Source of the DNA: Thiomicrorhabdus sediminis
Lineage (GTDB): Bacteria > Pseudomonadota > Gammaproteobacteria > Thiomicrospirales > Thiomicrospiraceae
NCBI RefSeq assembly: GCF_005885815.1
Contig: NZ_CP040602.1
Location: forward strand, 1 to 45,629
DNA length: 45,629 bases
Direction: 5' to 3'
This document shows positions 10,522 through 21,588 of the stretch, piece after piece. How positions within the stretch are numbered: the stretch's first letter is position 1; every line of letters starts with the position of its first letter. Made by a program: the position numbers and the translations under genes. The notes beneath the pieces are model-generated. The model had not been told where the DNA came from. It saw nothing but the letters and a program-made list of their open reading frames with translations, and did not search any database.

Positions 10522-12399
10522 TTAATCTAACAGGACTGCTTCGGTAGCTTCTAAAACAATCGACTTTCCTACTTTGGCTTCCATCGCTTTTTTGACGCTA
10601 TCGATTTCCATTTTATTTAGCGGCTGTTGTGATAATAATTTGACCGATATATACAACGGATTTTCACTACGCACCTGAACATCTTTAATTTGAATATCGC
10701 CAACCGACATGCCATCCAATTGTGCAACAATCGATTCTTTGACAACCATCTTCTGAAAAGCCACATATAACGGAATGCTAACCAGACTGACCACCAATAA
10801 AGATATCAATACCCCTTTCCTTGCCAGTACAAATGGACTGAACCCCATAAACAGAAATGTCATGGCGGCGGCCAAGGTTATACCGAACAAATTAGTAATG
10901 AAAAGAAGAAAGGCACTGGAAAAGACTTGCCAATCCATCCAACCAATACCTATCCCGGAAACGGCCAGAGGCGGTACCAATGCCACGGCAATGGCCACAC
11001 CGGCGAGACTGCGCATCACTTCAGAGCGTGAATGCGCATAGGCCGCTGCGGTACCTGCAATAATCGCCACCGCCAGATCAAGAATGGTCGGCGTTAGTCT
11101 GGCGCTGATCTCGCTATTAATCATATGCAAAGGCGTAACCAGAGTAAGCAAGGTTGCAAAAACCAATGCCAATAGAATCCCAAGAACCAAGGTCTTGGCG
11201 CTCGCAAGCGATAATTCTGCGTTCTGACGTAACACTCCCATCGACAGCGAAATAATCGGAGCCATCAAGGGCGCCAACACCATAGCACCGATAATGACCG
11301 GTGCCGAATTAGCAAATAAACCCACGGTCGCCAATAAACTGGAGAGCACCATCAAGACCCAATAGGACTGACTGGCCTGGGAGTTATCCTTGAGGGTAAC
11401 AAAAGTTTCCTTAACCTCTTCAATATCGGTGTGATAAATCCAAGGCAAAGACTTATTGGTCAACTCATTAACCGCCTGGCCTCTGGGAAGATATTGTGTG
11501 CGGATAGACTCTTTTTGTTCTTCATTGGTAGATTTTTCCGGCAAATTGGCCGACATCACCCTCAAGGCATTTTCAGCAACAGAAATCGTAACCTTATCAT
11601 GCATTGACTCTTCACCATCAACCAGACAAGCAAAACCCGAGCTCGACTCTATGGTTATCGATTGGGACTTGATATGACCTAAATAAGTCGGTAAAGAGCT
11701 GTCAAAGCTCTGTTGCACAAACACGCGTTTCAGCAGAAAGGTCACCAACTCCAAAATACTCCGTGGTGCCAAGACCACCACATTAAGACTGGATTCGTCA
11801 TAACTTCTTGAACCCAATGCATCTTTGGTAAAAGTGCTTCCTGCCAGGCGGTAAACCACCGTCATTCCCAGAGCCGCAGTTTTTATTTCGGTTTGATTAG
11901 AAGTCGTCAGAGTATAAGGGCAGAGTCGGGAATGACTTAACGAAAAGATTAATGTCAGCAGATACCATAGTTTGCTCCAGAAGCCTTCCACCGCGCTGGC
12001 CGAAGCTTTCATTGTCTCAACTTGACCAATCTTTACGGAACCCTGTACCAACTGATCATTGAAATACATCAAATCGGTTTTTTCGTGTTCATCTGCGCTA
12101 TCCAAAATATTTTGCAGCGCCTTATCCATTGCAGACGGAATATAAAAATTTTGGCTAACTCGAACTAACTTGGGATGCGGCAGAAAGCCAATAGAACATT
12201 GAGCCTGTTGCAGTTGAGGGATGATTATTCTGAGAAGGTCATCGCTACCCCAGAAAATCACCTTGGCACCTTCGGGCAAAGCCTTGATATCGTTTTCAAA
12301 GGCCAAGAAATCGCAACTGATTTCTGCCATAGCGGGTTCAACCTGAGCCTTAAACTCTGTTTCCTCTGCACGTGAATAGATTACTGTAAACTCAGACAT
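10522..12399 (-). CDS. DUF389 membrane protein with a degenerate lipid-kinase-like N-terminal part
   Basis: The C-terminal half (about 340-560) is a hydrophobic DUF389 domain: several membrane segments with NSAPVIIGAMVLAPLMAPI, SLAGVAIAVALVPPLAVSG and FITNLFGITLAAAM. The function of DUF389 is not established. The N-terminal 300 residues resemble the diacylglycerol-kinase/YegS fold. There is a short sheet-forming N-terminus, WGSDD at 50-54 where the kinase GGDGT motif would be, a region near 72-80 in the place of the GTGND loop, and VDGEE at 260-264 followed by KVTISVAENALRVM. That ending resembles the terminal strand of DAG kinases. The ATP-loop glycines are mostly lost, so catalysis is doubtful and ligand sensing is an alternative. 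A C-terminal hydrophilic tail of about 65 residues follows the membrane part. It is the last gene of the hemF-hslR operon, 31 bp after hslR, with GAGAAAAGG before the ATG. Confidence 0.8.
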   Translation of the reverse strand: MSEFTVIYSRAEETEFKAQVEPAMAEISCDFLAFENDIKALPEGAKVIFWGSDDLLRIIIPQLQQAQCSIGFLPHPKLVRVSQNFYIPSAMDKALQNILDSADEHEKTDLMYFNDQLVQGSVKIGQVETMKASASAVEGFWSKLWYLLTLIFSLSHSRLCPYTLTTSNQTEIKTAALGMTVVYRLAGSTFTKDALGSRSYDESSLNVVVLAPRSILELVTFLLKRVFVQQSFDSSLPTYLGHIKSQSITIESSSGFACLVDGEESMHDKVTISVAENALRVMSANLPEKSTNEEQKESIRTQYLPRGQAVNELTNKSLPWIYHTDIEEVKETFVTLKDNSQASQSYWVLMVLSSLLATVGLFANSAPVIIGAMVLAPLMAPIISLSMGVLRQNAELSLASAKTLVLGILLALVFATLLTLVTPLHMINSEISARLTPTILDLAVAIIAGTAAAYAHSRSEVMRSLAGVAIAVALVPPLAVSGIGIGWMDWQVFSSAFLLFITNLFGITLAAAMTFLFMGFSPFVLARKGVLISLLVVSLVSIPLYVAFQKMVVKESIVAQLDGMSVGDIQIKDVQVRSENPLYISVKLLSQQPLNKMEIDSVKKAMEAKVGKSIVLEATEAVLLD

Positions 12400-12430
12400 G
12401 ACCTTTTCTCATTAGAGGTAAAACCAGCGC

Positions 12431-12801
12431 TCAGGAGAAATCGAAATTATCGATTTTACGTCGATCGCGCTTAGTCGGGCGACCGGCACCTTTTTCTCGA
12501 TAACCGATCACCGCTTTTAATGGATGTGGGGCTTTTTGGTTAAGTTCTTCACTATCCAATTGATACAACAGTTGGGCTGCTTCGGCATTACCGCGTTTGT
12601 CGGAAAGCACTAAAACGGTCACCTCAACCTTTCTGTGCGCTTGGGTGATTTTCAGTTTGTCACCCTCGCTAACTGTTTTACTCGGCTTCGGCTTAAAACC
12701 ATTGAGTTCGACTTTTCCGCCTTTAATCGCTTCCAGTGCCGTACCACGGGTTTTGAAAAAGCGCGCCGCCCAGAGCCATTTATCAACGCGTAATTTATCC
12801 A

Positions 12802-12802
<1 letters not shown>
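12431..12802 (-). CDS. hslR: Heat-shock protein 15, S4-domain RNA-binding protein
   Basis: Hsp15 binds 50S subunits that still carry a nascent chain and helps recycle them after heat stress. The 123-residue protein begins with the S4 domain (about 4-65), visible as MDKLRVDKWLWAARFFKTR and the motif GGKVELNGFKPKPSKTVSEG. It ends in a basic tail containing KGAGRPTKRDRR, typical of the family. Its ATG overlaps the hemF stop by one base (TAATG), indicating translational coupling. Confidence 0.93.
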
Positions 12803-13776
<974 letters not shown>

Positions 13777-13974
13777 CTAGTTACAGTTGGTGAGCTGATT
13801 TTAATCATAAAACACCGGATTGGTTAAGCTATTTTAGTCTTTATTGATTGTTTTTGCATGCCCGCATAACAAACTGAGAACGACTTATTTGTACTCATAA
13901 ATAATTATCATTGGTGAATACTTGACCAAGCGCATAAAATAAGCGTAATAGCCATTACACTTTGTCGATATCTA

Positions 13975-16329
13975 ATGCCAAATTCATGGATAAAAACCTA
14001 TGCCGATAACCTGATTCACTACAGATGGTGGATTATTTTTCTATCTATCGGCATTAGCGTATTGCTGGCGATGGGAGCAAAAAACCTGATTTTCACCACC
14101 GATTATCAGGTTTTCTTCAGTGAAGAAAACCCCGAACTCAAGGCATTTGATGCGCTTCAAAACACCTATAACAAACAAGACAATATCCTTATAGCCTTAA
14201 GCCCGGAAAATGGCGATATCTTCACTCAGGACAATTTAGCCGCGATCGAATGGCTTACCAAACAGGCCTGGCAAATACCCTATTCGAACCGGGTCGATTC
14301 CATAACCAATTTCCAATACACCTATGCAGAAGATGACGAGCTGATTGTTGAGGATCTTGTATATAAAGCAGAAAACCTCACCCCTCAACAGCTACAAAAA
14401 ATCCGTCAGGTGGCTTTAACTGAACCGCAATTGAAAAACTTTCTGATCAACCCGCAGGGTTCGGTTACCGGTATCAATATCATTAACCAGTTTTCCCAGC
14501 TCAGCCAGCAGGAGATACCCGAAAGCATAGAATTCACTCGCAATCTCGTCACTGAGTTCAAACAAAAATACCCGCAATTCGAGGTGCACTTAAGTGGTAT
14601 CACCATGCTTAATAACGCCTTTACAGAGGCTAGCGTGCACGACATGACCAACCTGATACCGATAATGTATCTGTTTATTTTTATCTTGTTATTGTGGCTA
14701 TTGAAATCCCTCACAAGCTTGATCGGCATTGTCTTGGTGATCGGTTTCTCCATCGCTGCAGCAATGGGGTTGGCGGGCTGGTTTCATATCGGCTTAACCC
14801 CTCCCTCGGCATCGGCGCCGACCATTATCATGACCCTAGCGGTGGCCGACAGTGTGCACTTTTTGATTTCCATGCTCGCGCTAATGAAACGCGGCCACAG
14901 CAAGCATGAAGCGATAGCCGAAAGTCTGCGTATTAATATCGGACCGATTTTCCTGACCAGCATTACCACCGCCATCGGCTTTTTGGCAATGAATTCCAGC
15001 GATGCCCCGCCATTCCATGATATGGGTAATATCACCGCTATCGGCGTCATGTTCGCATTGCTGTTTTCGATCACATTCTTACCGGCATGGGTATCGGTAT
15101 TACCGGTTCGCGTCGCCAGGAACCTTGATCCGGATCATCAAGACAAGATGTCAAAGCTTGCCGCTTGGGTGATTAAAAAACAACGTACCCTATTCTGGTC
15201 AAGCAGTCTGTTTCTGGTTTTTATGATAGCGATGATTCCGCGCATTGAAATCAATGATAATTTTGTCGCCTACTTTGATAAAAGTATCGATTTCCGCACC
15301 GATTCAGACTATGTGATCGAAAACCTGACCGGTATCAATATGCTGTTTTATTCGATTGATTCAGGCCAAGCACAGGGTATCAACCAGCCTGAATATTTAC
15401 ACTCTCTGGCAAATTTTCAACAATGGCTCTACCAGCAGCCGGAAGTCGTGCATGTGCAATCACTCAGCGATATCCTCAAACGCCTCAATAAGAACCTGCA
15501 TGGCGATGACCCGACTTATTACCAGATCCCGCAAGAACGTGAGCTGGCCGCCCAATACCTACTGCTTTATGAGATGTCTCTCCCCTATGGTTTGGATCTG
15601 AATAATCAGATCAATATCGATAAATCGGCAACCAAAGTCACGGTGACGCTTACAGACCTATCCACCTCGGAAATGCTCGATTTCAATCAGCGCAGCGAGC
15701 AGTGGTTAAAAGACAATATTTACCGTGACAATCAGGATATCGCTATTTTAGGCACCAGTACCGGGTTGATGTTCTCACACATCACCATGCGCAATATAGC
15801 CAGCATGCTAGAAGGTTCTGTCGTGGCCTTAGTGTTGATCTCGATACTGCTGTTATTTGCGCTGAGAAGCATCAAACTCGGCGTACTCAGTCTTGTCCCC
15901 AATCTGACACCGGCGATTGCCGCTCTCGGTATTTGGGCCTTGACCTATGGCGTTTTGGGCATGGCGGCATCGATAGTGTTTGCCATCTCGATCGGTATCG
16001 TGGTTGACGATACGGTACACTTTTTGAGCAAGTATCTGCGCGCCAAACGTGAAAACGGCTTGAACACAGCAGAAGCGATAAGTTACGCTTTCAGTACTGT
16101 CGGTCAAGCGATATGGGTCACCACCGTCGTTCTGGTGATAGGTTTTGCCTTGCTGTCGCAGTCGGCCTTTTTAGTCAATCAACAGGTCGGCATTCTAATG
16201 GCGATTACCATCAGCGCGGCATTGGTTTTGGATTTTCTGTTTTTGCCGACATTATTGCTTAAATTTGATAAAGACGACACAAACAAACCCCTTACTACAG
16301 CCCTCAACGAAACTGGAAAAGAATTATGA
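13975..16329 (+). CDS. RND superfamily exporter (MMPL/SSD type)
   Basis: This 784-residue inner-membrane protein has a duplicated RND layout: a membrane segment near 17-37, a periplasmic loop (about 40-220), five segments (about 225-375), another lone segment (about 400-420), a second loop (about 425-610) and five final segments. It resembles the MMPL and sterol-sensing-type RND exporters rather than the larger drug pumps such as AcrB. The two pseudo-symmetric acidic motifs are VADSVHFL with D292, and GIVVDDTVHFLSKY with D678 and D679; such residues form the proton relay in the superfamily. Its stop overlaps the start of the LolA-like gene (ATGA), and an outer-membrane barrel gene follows. 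The cargo is unknown, and a lipid is the best guess from the partners. Confidence 0.88.
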   Translation: MPNSWIKTYADNLIHYRWWIIFLSIGISVLLAMGAKNLIFTTDYQVFFSEENPELKAFDALQNTYNKQDNILIALSPENGDIFTQDNLAAIEWLTKQAWQIPYSNRVDSITNFQYTYAEDDELIVEDLVYKAENLTPQQLQKIRQVALTEPQLKNFLINPQGSVTGINIINQFSQLSQQEIPESIEFTRNLVTEFKQKYPQFEVHLSGITMLNNAFTEASVHDMTNLIPIMYLFIFILLLWLLKSLTSLIGIVLVIGFSIAAAMGLAGWFHIGLTPPSASAPTIIMTLAVADSVHFLISMLALMKRGHSKHEAIAESLRINIGPIFLTSITTAIGFLAMNSSDAPPFHDMGNITAIGVMFALLFSITFLPAWVSVLPVRVARNLDPDHQDKMSKLAAWVIKKQRTLFWSSSLFLVFMIAMIPRIEINDNFVAYFDKSIDFRTDSDYVIENLTGINMLFYSIDSGQAQGINQPEYLHSLANFQQWLYQQPEVVHVQSLSDILKRLNKNLHGDDPTYYQIPQERELAAQYLLLYEMSLPYGLDLNNQINIDKSATKVTVTLTDLSTSEMLDFNQRSEQWLKDNIYRDNQDIAILGTSTGLMFSHITMRNIASMLEGSVVALVLISILLLFALRSIKLGVLSLVPNLTPAIAALGIWALTYGVLGMAASIVFAISIGIVVDDTVHFLSKYLRAKRENGLNTAEAISYAFSTVGQAIWVTTVVLVIGFALLSQSAFLVNQQVGILMAITISAALVLDFLFLPTLLLKFDKDDTNKPLTTALNETGKEL

Positions 16330-17132
16330 ATGCAGCTAAACCGACTTTCACACTGGTTATCAGCATCATGCTATTAAGCTCTGGAACCACCCTAGCGCAG
16401 AGCCCTGAACAAAAAGGCTTGGAAATCGCCAAAGAAGCCAATGCTCGCGATAACGGCTGGGGTGACCATAGTGCCAATATGACCATGCTGCTTATCAATA
16501 AACAGGGCGATACCAGCGAACGTCAAATCCGTACCAGAACCCTAGAGGTGCAGGGTGACGGAGATAAAAGCCTGACCATTTTCGATGAACCCAAGGATGT
16601 CCGTGGCACCGCATTTCTGACCTTTAGCCACACCAATGAGGCCGATGACCAATGGCTTTATTTACCAGCATTGAAACGCGTCAAGCGCATTAGTTCACGC
16701 AATAAATCCGGCCCGTTCATGGGCTCTGAATTTGCCTATGAGGACATGAGTTCTCAGGAAGTGGAAAAATACACTTACAAATACCTCGCTGATGAGCCTT
16801 GCCAGGTCGATGGCAAACAGCTGACCTGCTTTAAATTGGAACGCTATCCGGTAGATGAATTTTCCGGCTATAGCAGACAGATCGGCTGGATTGACCAACA
16901 AGAATACCGCCCGATAAGAATCGATTTTTATGACCGCAAGAATGCTTTACTGAAAACGCTAACATTGAGCAATTATCAGCAGTACCTTAAACAATATTGG
17001 CGCGCCAGTAATATGACGATGGAAAACCACCAGACCGGTAAAAAATCAGTGCTTACCTTTAGCAATTACCAGTTTAAAACCGGACTGGATGATGCCGATT
17101 TCAATAAATCCAAACTCAGCCGTTTACGCTAG
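16326..17132 (+). CDS. Periplasmic LolA-like outer-membrane lipoprotein-sorting family protein
   Basis: A 268-residue protein with a Sec signal peptide (about 1-24, ending TTLAQ-S). The rest fits the LolA/LolB-like fold family annotated as outer-membrane lipoprotein-sorting protein, with DEPKDVRGTAFLTFSH, DQWLYLPALKRVKRIS and FMGSEFAYEDMSS. These proteins are half-barrels that can hold acyl chains. Sitting between an RND exporter (4-bp overlap) and an outer-membrane barrel gene (8-bp gap), it is well placed to carry a lipid-like cargo across the periplasm. It is not the housekeeping LolA. Confidence 0.85.
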   Translation: MNAAKPTFTLVISIMLLSSGTTLAQSPEQKGLEIAKEANARDNGWGDHSANMTMLLINKQGDTSERQIRTRTLEVQGDGDKSLTIFDEPKDVRGTAFLTFSHTNEADDQWLYLPALKRVKRISSRNKSGPFMGSEFAYEDMSSQEVEKYTYKYLADEPCQVDGKQLTCFKLERYPVDEFSGYSRQIGWIDQQEYRPIRIDFYDRKNALLKTLTLSNYQQYLKQYWRASNMTMENHQTGKKSVLTFSNYQFKTGLDDADFNKSKLSRLR

Positions 17133-17140
17133 AGGACTCT

Positions 17141-18352
17141 ATGCGCCAATTTCGTCATATATTGATTGCGAGCTTATGTTGCTGGCAAACGCCATTTGTG
17201 TTGGCTGCAGAGAACATTGAATTCACGGCTAAAACCACCTTACAAGCGCAAGCATTCCAACAGGCCGGCAGTAACAGCAAGCAACAGGATTTTTACACAT
17301 CCATCAAACTCGAACCGCAGCTGTTTTATGGCATCGATGCCAATAATGAAATCCGTGCACAAGGTTTCTATCGCTATGACGGACAAAGTCCGAGCAACAC
17401 TCATGGTGATATTCGTGAATTGATGTATTACCACTTTGCCGACCAATGGGAATTCAGGGCCGGAATCGGCAAAGTCTTCTGGGGAACCACGGAAAGCCGT
17501 CACTTGGTCGATACGGTCAATCAAACCGATTTTATTGAGAGTCTGGATGATGAACAGCGACTGGGTCAACCGATACTGCAAAACCGCTTCATCAAGGACT
17601 GGGGCACATTGGACCTGTTCATTTTGCCGGGGTTTCGTCAACAAGACTTCGGACAAGCCGATCTACGCCCGGCAATCAACACTATCCAACCGGCAATCTA
17701 TCAATCCGCCGATAAAGACAGCCATATCGATTTAGCGGCTCGCTGGAGCCATTATTTCGGCGATCTGGATATTGGCCTGAGTTATTTCACCGGAACCCAA
17801 CGCGCCCCGGTTCTGAATGCGCAACTGATTGGCAGCGAAATCAAATTACAGCCTGTTTATGTACAAACCCAACAGTTTGCTATCGACGGCCAATATATCG
17901 TGGCCGACTGGCTATTGAAAGCCGAAGCTTTATGGCGTTTCAGCCACAATTACAACACGAGCCAAGGCTTTTATTCCTATAACAGCAAGGCTCTGGTTAC
18001 TGGATTTGAATATACCTTTTACGATATTAACGAAAAATCACATGATTTGGGACTGATCGGTGAATTCCTCTATGACGAATGGTCGGCGATTACACCGTTT
18101 CAGCGAGACTGGATGACCGGCTTGCGCTGGGTATGGAACGATGCGGCCAGTACCGAATTTTTACTTGGACATATCTACGATCTGGATGACCAGTCACAAA
18201 TTTGGCAATTGGAAGCCAGCAGACGCTTGAATAAATCCTGGACTCTGGAGATGACTTCACGATGGGTAACAAATGTTGATGCCAATAACCAATTAACTCA
18301 GCTACTTAAAGGCCATAATCTGCTCAATCTGCAAGTTTCCTTTTATTTTTAA
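17141..18352 (+). CDS. Predicted outer-membrane beta-barrel protein
   Basis: A 403-residue protein with a signal peptide (about 1-22, ending VLA-A). The mature part alternates polar and aromatic residues in a pattern typical of beta-barrels and ends in VSFYF, the C-terminal aromatic signal used for outer-membrane insertion. I cannot name a family with certainty. It lies 8 bp after the LolA-like gene with AGAGGA as ribosome-binding site, so it is probably the outer-membrane partner of the RND/LolA-like pair. It could be a channel, or a receptor for the cargo. Confidence 0.75.
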   Translation: MRQFRHILIASLCCWQTPFVLAAENIEFTAKTTLQAQAFQQAGSNSKQQDFYTSIKLEPQLFYGIDANNEIRAQGFYRYDGQSPSNTHGDIRELMYYHFADQWEFRAGIGKVFWGTTESRHLVDTVNQTDFIESLDDEQRLGQPILQNRFIKDWGTLDLFILPGFRQQDFGQADLRPAINTIQPAIYQSADKDSHIDLAARWSHYFGDLDIGLSYFTGTQRAPVLNAQLIGSEIKLQPVYVQTQQFAIDGQYIVADWLLKAEALWRFSHNYNTSQGFYSYNSKALVTGFEYTFYDINEKSHDLGLIGEFLYDEWSAITPFQRDWMTGLRWVWNDAASTEFLLGHIYDLDDQSQIWQLEASRRLNKSWTLEMTSRWVTNVDANNQLTQLLKGHNLLNLQVSFYF

Positions 18353-18422
18353 TGATAAACTTAAACGCAAATTAAATCTTAAGATGACTCGATAGATATC
18401 TGTAACAATTTGCTGACTGGTT

Positions 18423-20727
18423 ATGACTTTACACATTCGTTCTTTCTATGGCGTGGCTATTGCGGTCTTAGTCCTTTCTTTGATTGCCTCTCTGACCCAT
18501 TTCAAATACGAACAACTGGTCTCTGAATTCGAAGATCAACAAGCAAAAAAACTGCTGACCATCTCCAAACATTTTGAATACCGTGTTGCCGAGCGAGAGT
18601 TAATCCTGAATATCGCCAGTGAACAGATCATCAAAAACTATCTGCTCGAACGCCCTGAAGCCATTAGCGCTTTATTGGACAAAAACCTTGCTATGAGGCC
18701 CGACTTGGCCGGATTTCTCGTCACCACAGCAAGCGGAAGCTATATTGCTTCAAGCAGCAATGTAACAAAAGAGGGCACACCTAACCTGCTCCGACACCCG
18801 AAAACCAAAGAAGGTTTTCAAAGAGCCCTAGAAACCGATAAGATGGCTATCGGTAAAAATTACTATTTTAAGCCTTTAAATACTTGGGTAGCCCCTTTCC
18901 GTAAAGCCATTCGTATTGACGGCAAAGTCATCGCCATGATTTCCACCGGAATGAATATCAGAAATATCCGCAATGAGATCGATGTCACTCTAGCCGACCA
19001 AACCGTTACCAGTATTGTTAGTGACCACGGTTACTACCGAATTTTTTCCAGCAACGATGATCAAGTCAGCTTTGAAAAGCTCTATAGTGAACCTGTTGCG
19101 AAAACAACTATTAATGAAATTACAGACCATTTCCAGCAACGCTATCATTACAATCTGCAAGGCATTAAAGAGAACCTTGCCAAAACACCCCTGACAGCTT
19201 TAGCACATAATGGTTTTGGCAATCATGTTTTGATAAGCCTAATGTATGAACCAAAATATGCTTATTGGGTAACGGTAGAAACCCCCTATCACCGCGATCT
19301 ATTCAAAACTGTTTAATGAGATAGCCATCTACCTAATCTTCTTGTTAATCACCATTTTCTTATTGGCGACATTTATTTATGTATTGCGCAAAAAAGAGCA
19401 ACAGACCATCCACACACTTGAGTTCAAGGCCGAGCACGACTCTTTAACGGAACTGCCCAACCGCTATTATTTGGAAAACCATTTTAAAAGCCAGACCATC
19501 AAAGCGACGTCGAGTATTTCCCTGCTGTTTATCGATTTAGATAACTTTAAAAACGTCAACGACACCTTTGGCCATCATATCGGCGATAAATTGTTAATTC
19601 AGGTCGCAGACCGTCTCAAACAGCAGCTTAGTGTCAAAGGCGATATTATCCGTTTTGGTGGTGACGAAATTCGTCGTGCTGCTGGTTGATAAACACATTT
19701 ATGATGTCGAACTCGCCCAGCAAATCATCCAGACCATCTCTGTCAGCTATATTATCGACCAGTTGAACTTTACCCATCGGAGCCAGTATCGGTTTGGCGC
19801 GAATTGCCGCCGATAAGGCGGATTTGAATGTGTTGTTGAGTCAAGCCGATTTGGCCATGTATGAAGCTAAGAAACGCAAAAACTCGGTGGAAGTATTCAG
19901 TGAATCGCTTCGCCAATCTTCAATCAAACATACACAGATGGAGATCCAGTTAAGGCAGGCTATTGCCAACCACGAAATCTATTTGAATTACCAGCCGCAA
20001 ATCGACCGAGAAGGACGCTTTTACGGTGTTGAATGTCTGGTACGTTGGCAAAAATCCGGATTTGGGGTTTGTACCGCCAAATGAATTTATCAAAGTGGCC
20101 GAGGATATCGGTTTAATGCCCGAACTGGGTCATTACATCACGCAAACCTCTCTTCGACAGATGGCCGAACTGCAACAGCAACTGCAACAAGAATTCCAAG
20201 TATCAATCAATATCTCATTGAAGCAGTTCAGTCAGCCCTATTTCTTTGAAGAGTTTATTAAGGTTGCCGAGAAAAGTGGCGTCAAATTGACCAATATCAC
20301 CATTGAAGTAACCGAATCCCTGTTTATCGAAGACCTGAACTTTATTCTCGGTATTCTCCACAACTTCCGTAAAAAAGGCGTGTCTATTTCCTTGGATGAC
20401 TTCGGAACCGGCTTCTCCTCCCTTAGCCTGTTAAGGCAACTACCTATTCAAGAGTTAAAAATCGATAAGGCTTTTGTCGATGATATTCTTACCGATGACA
20501 AGGACGCCACTCTAATCAACAACATCATCCAAATCGCCAATGATTTAGGTATGTACACGGTTGCCGAAGGGGTCGAAACGCTGGAACAGAAAAAGAAACT
20601 TACCAGTTACGGCTGCATCCTGTATCAAGGTTATTATTTCGCCAAACCCATGGGGATCAACGATTTGAAAAATTTTATTAGGGACATAGGCAACAGCAAC
20701 ATAAATAACTCGGAAAACAACGCTTAA
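18423..20727 (+). pseudogene. dCache-GGDEF-EAL cyclic-di-GMP protein broken by four +1 frameshifts
   Basis: Read with four single-base corrections, this locus gives one continuous protein of 766 residues. It has a membrane segment near 8-28, a dCache-like extracellular sensor (about 30-290), a second membrane segment, a GGDEF diguanylate cyclase domain and an EAL phosphodiesterase domain. Breaks occur at AAAA 19305-19308, AAA 19667-19669 (inside the GGDEF motif), CCC 19773-19775 and AAAAA 20050-20054. Each is cured by removing one base from the homopolymer. After repair the GGDEF motif is intact. The EAL side keeps VECLVRW, DDFGTGFSSL, LKIDKAFV and AEGVETLEQ, so it would look active. The I-site RxxD is absent (KGD). 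It is either a young pseudogene or, more likely given the pattern, a locally error-prone sequence. Confidence 0.88.
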
Positions 20728-20796
20728 TCTCACCATTACAAAATCAGCAGTTTGTGATAAATTGACTCTAAATTAGTGCCCGCTCCGGAGAGATCA

Positions 20797-21585
20797 ATGC
20801 CGACTCAGATACCTACCTCAGTTAACCTTAAAACCCAATCTTTACTGCTCGCAGGACTGCTTAGCTTAACCCTGACAGCACCTGCACAGGCAAACTGGTG
20901 GGAACAGGGAGCGGAGCTACTTAAAAGCTTACAAGGAACCGCGGACACTAACACTACACAGAACAGCTCAATCAGTAACACCCTGTCCAATACCGATATC
21001 GAAACCGCCTTTAAACAAGCCTTATCGCAAGGCTCTAAAGTTGTGGTTGAGCAACTCAGTGTCAAGGACGGTTTTAATGCCGACCCGAAAATTCATATCC
21101 CTTTGCCGAAAAATCTGCAAACCGTGCAATCCACCTTGGATCGTTTTGGTATGGGTTCCTATATGGATGATGTTGAGCTCAAACTCAATCGCGCTGCGGA
21201 AGCCGCCACACCGGAGGCAAAAAAGCTGTTTTTGGATGCCATCAGCCAGATGACTTTTGAGGATGTGCAAAAAATCTACAAGGGCCCACAAGATAGTGCT
21301 ACCCAATACCTGAAAGGCAAAACCAGCCCCGCCTTGACCGAGAAAATGAAACCCATTGTTGAAAACACGCTAAACCAGGTGGGCGCCATCCAAGCCTATG
21401 ACGGTGCCATCAGCAAATACAAAGACCTGCCTTTTGTACCGGACGTGAAAACAGACTTACTCAATCATGTTGTCAGCAAGGCACTGGATGGAATGTTCTA
21501 TTATATTGCTGAAGAAGAGGCTGCGATTCGTCAGGATCCGCTTAAACAGTCAACTGAACTTTTGAAAAAAGTATTTGGGAATTGA
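20797..21585 (+). CDS. DUF4197 family exported protein
   Basis: A 262-residue protein of unknown function with a signal peptide ending TAPAQA-NWW. The mature part fits the DUF4197 family: ETAFKQALSQGSKVVVEQLS, DGFNADPKIHIPLP, ELKLNRAAEAATPEAKKLF and GPQDSATQYLKG. I choose the ATG at 20797, which has GGAGAGA seven bases upstream, over the GTG at 20776. It is followed 3 bp later by an M48 metalloprotease lipoprotein gene, so the two are almost certainly one operon and may work together at the cell envelope. Confidence 0.85.
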   Translation: MPTQIPTSVNLKTQSLLLAGLLSLTLTAPAQANWWEQGAELLKSLQGTADTNTTQNSSISNTLSNTDIETAFKQALSQGSKVVVEQLSVKDGFNADPKIHIPLPKNLQTVQSTLDRFGMGSYMDDVELKLNRAAEAATPEAKKLFLDAISQMTFEDVQKIYKGPQDSATQYLKGKTSPALTEKMKPIVENTLNQVGAIQAYDGAISKYKDLPFVPDVKTDLLNHVVSKALDGMFYYIAEEEAAIRQDPLKQSTELLKKVFGN

Positions 21586-21588
21586 TTC

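Noticed and set aside
13891..13913. Fur-box-like sequence between hemF and the RND gene
   Set aside because: Only one half (ATTATCA) matches; the other half fails at most positions, so it is too weak to call.
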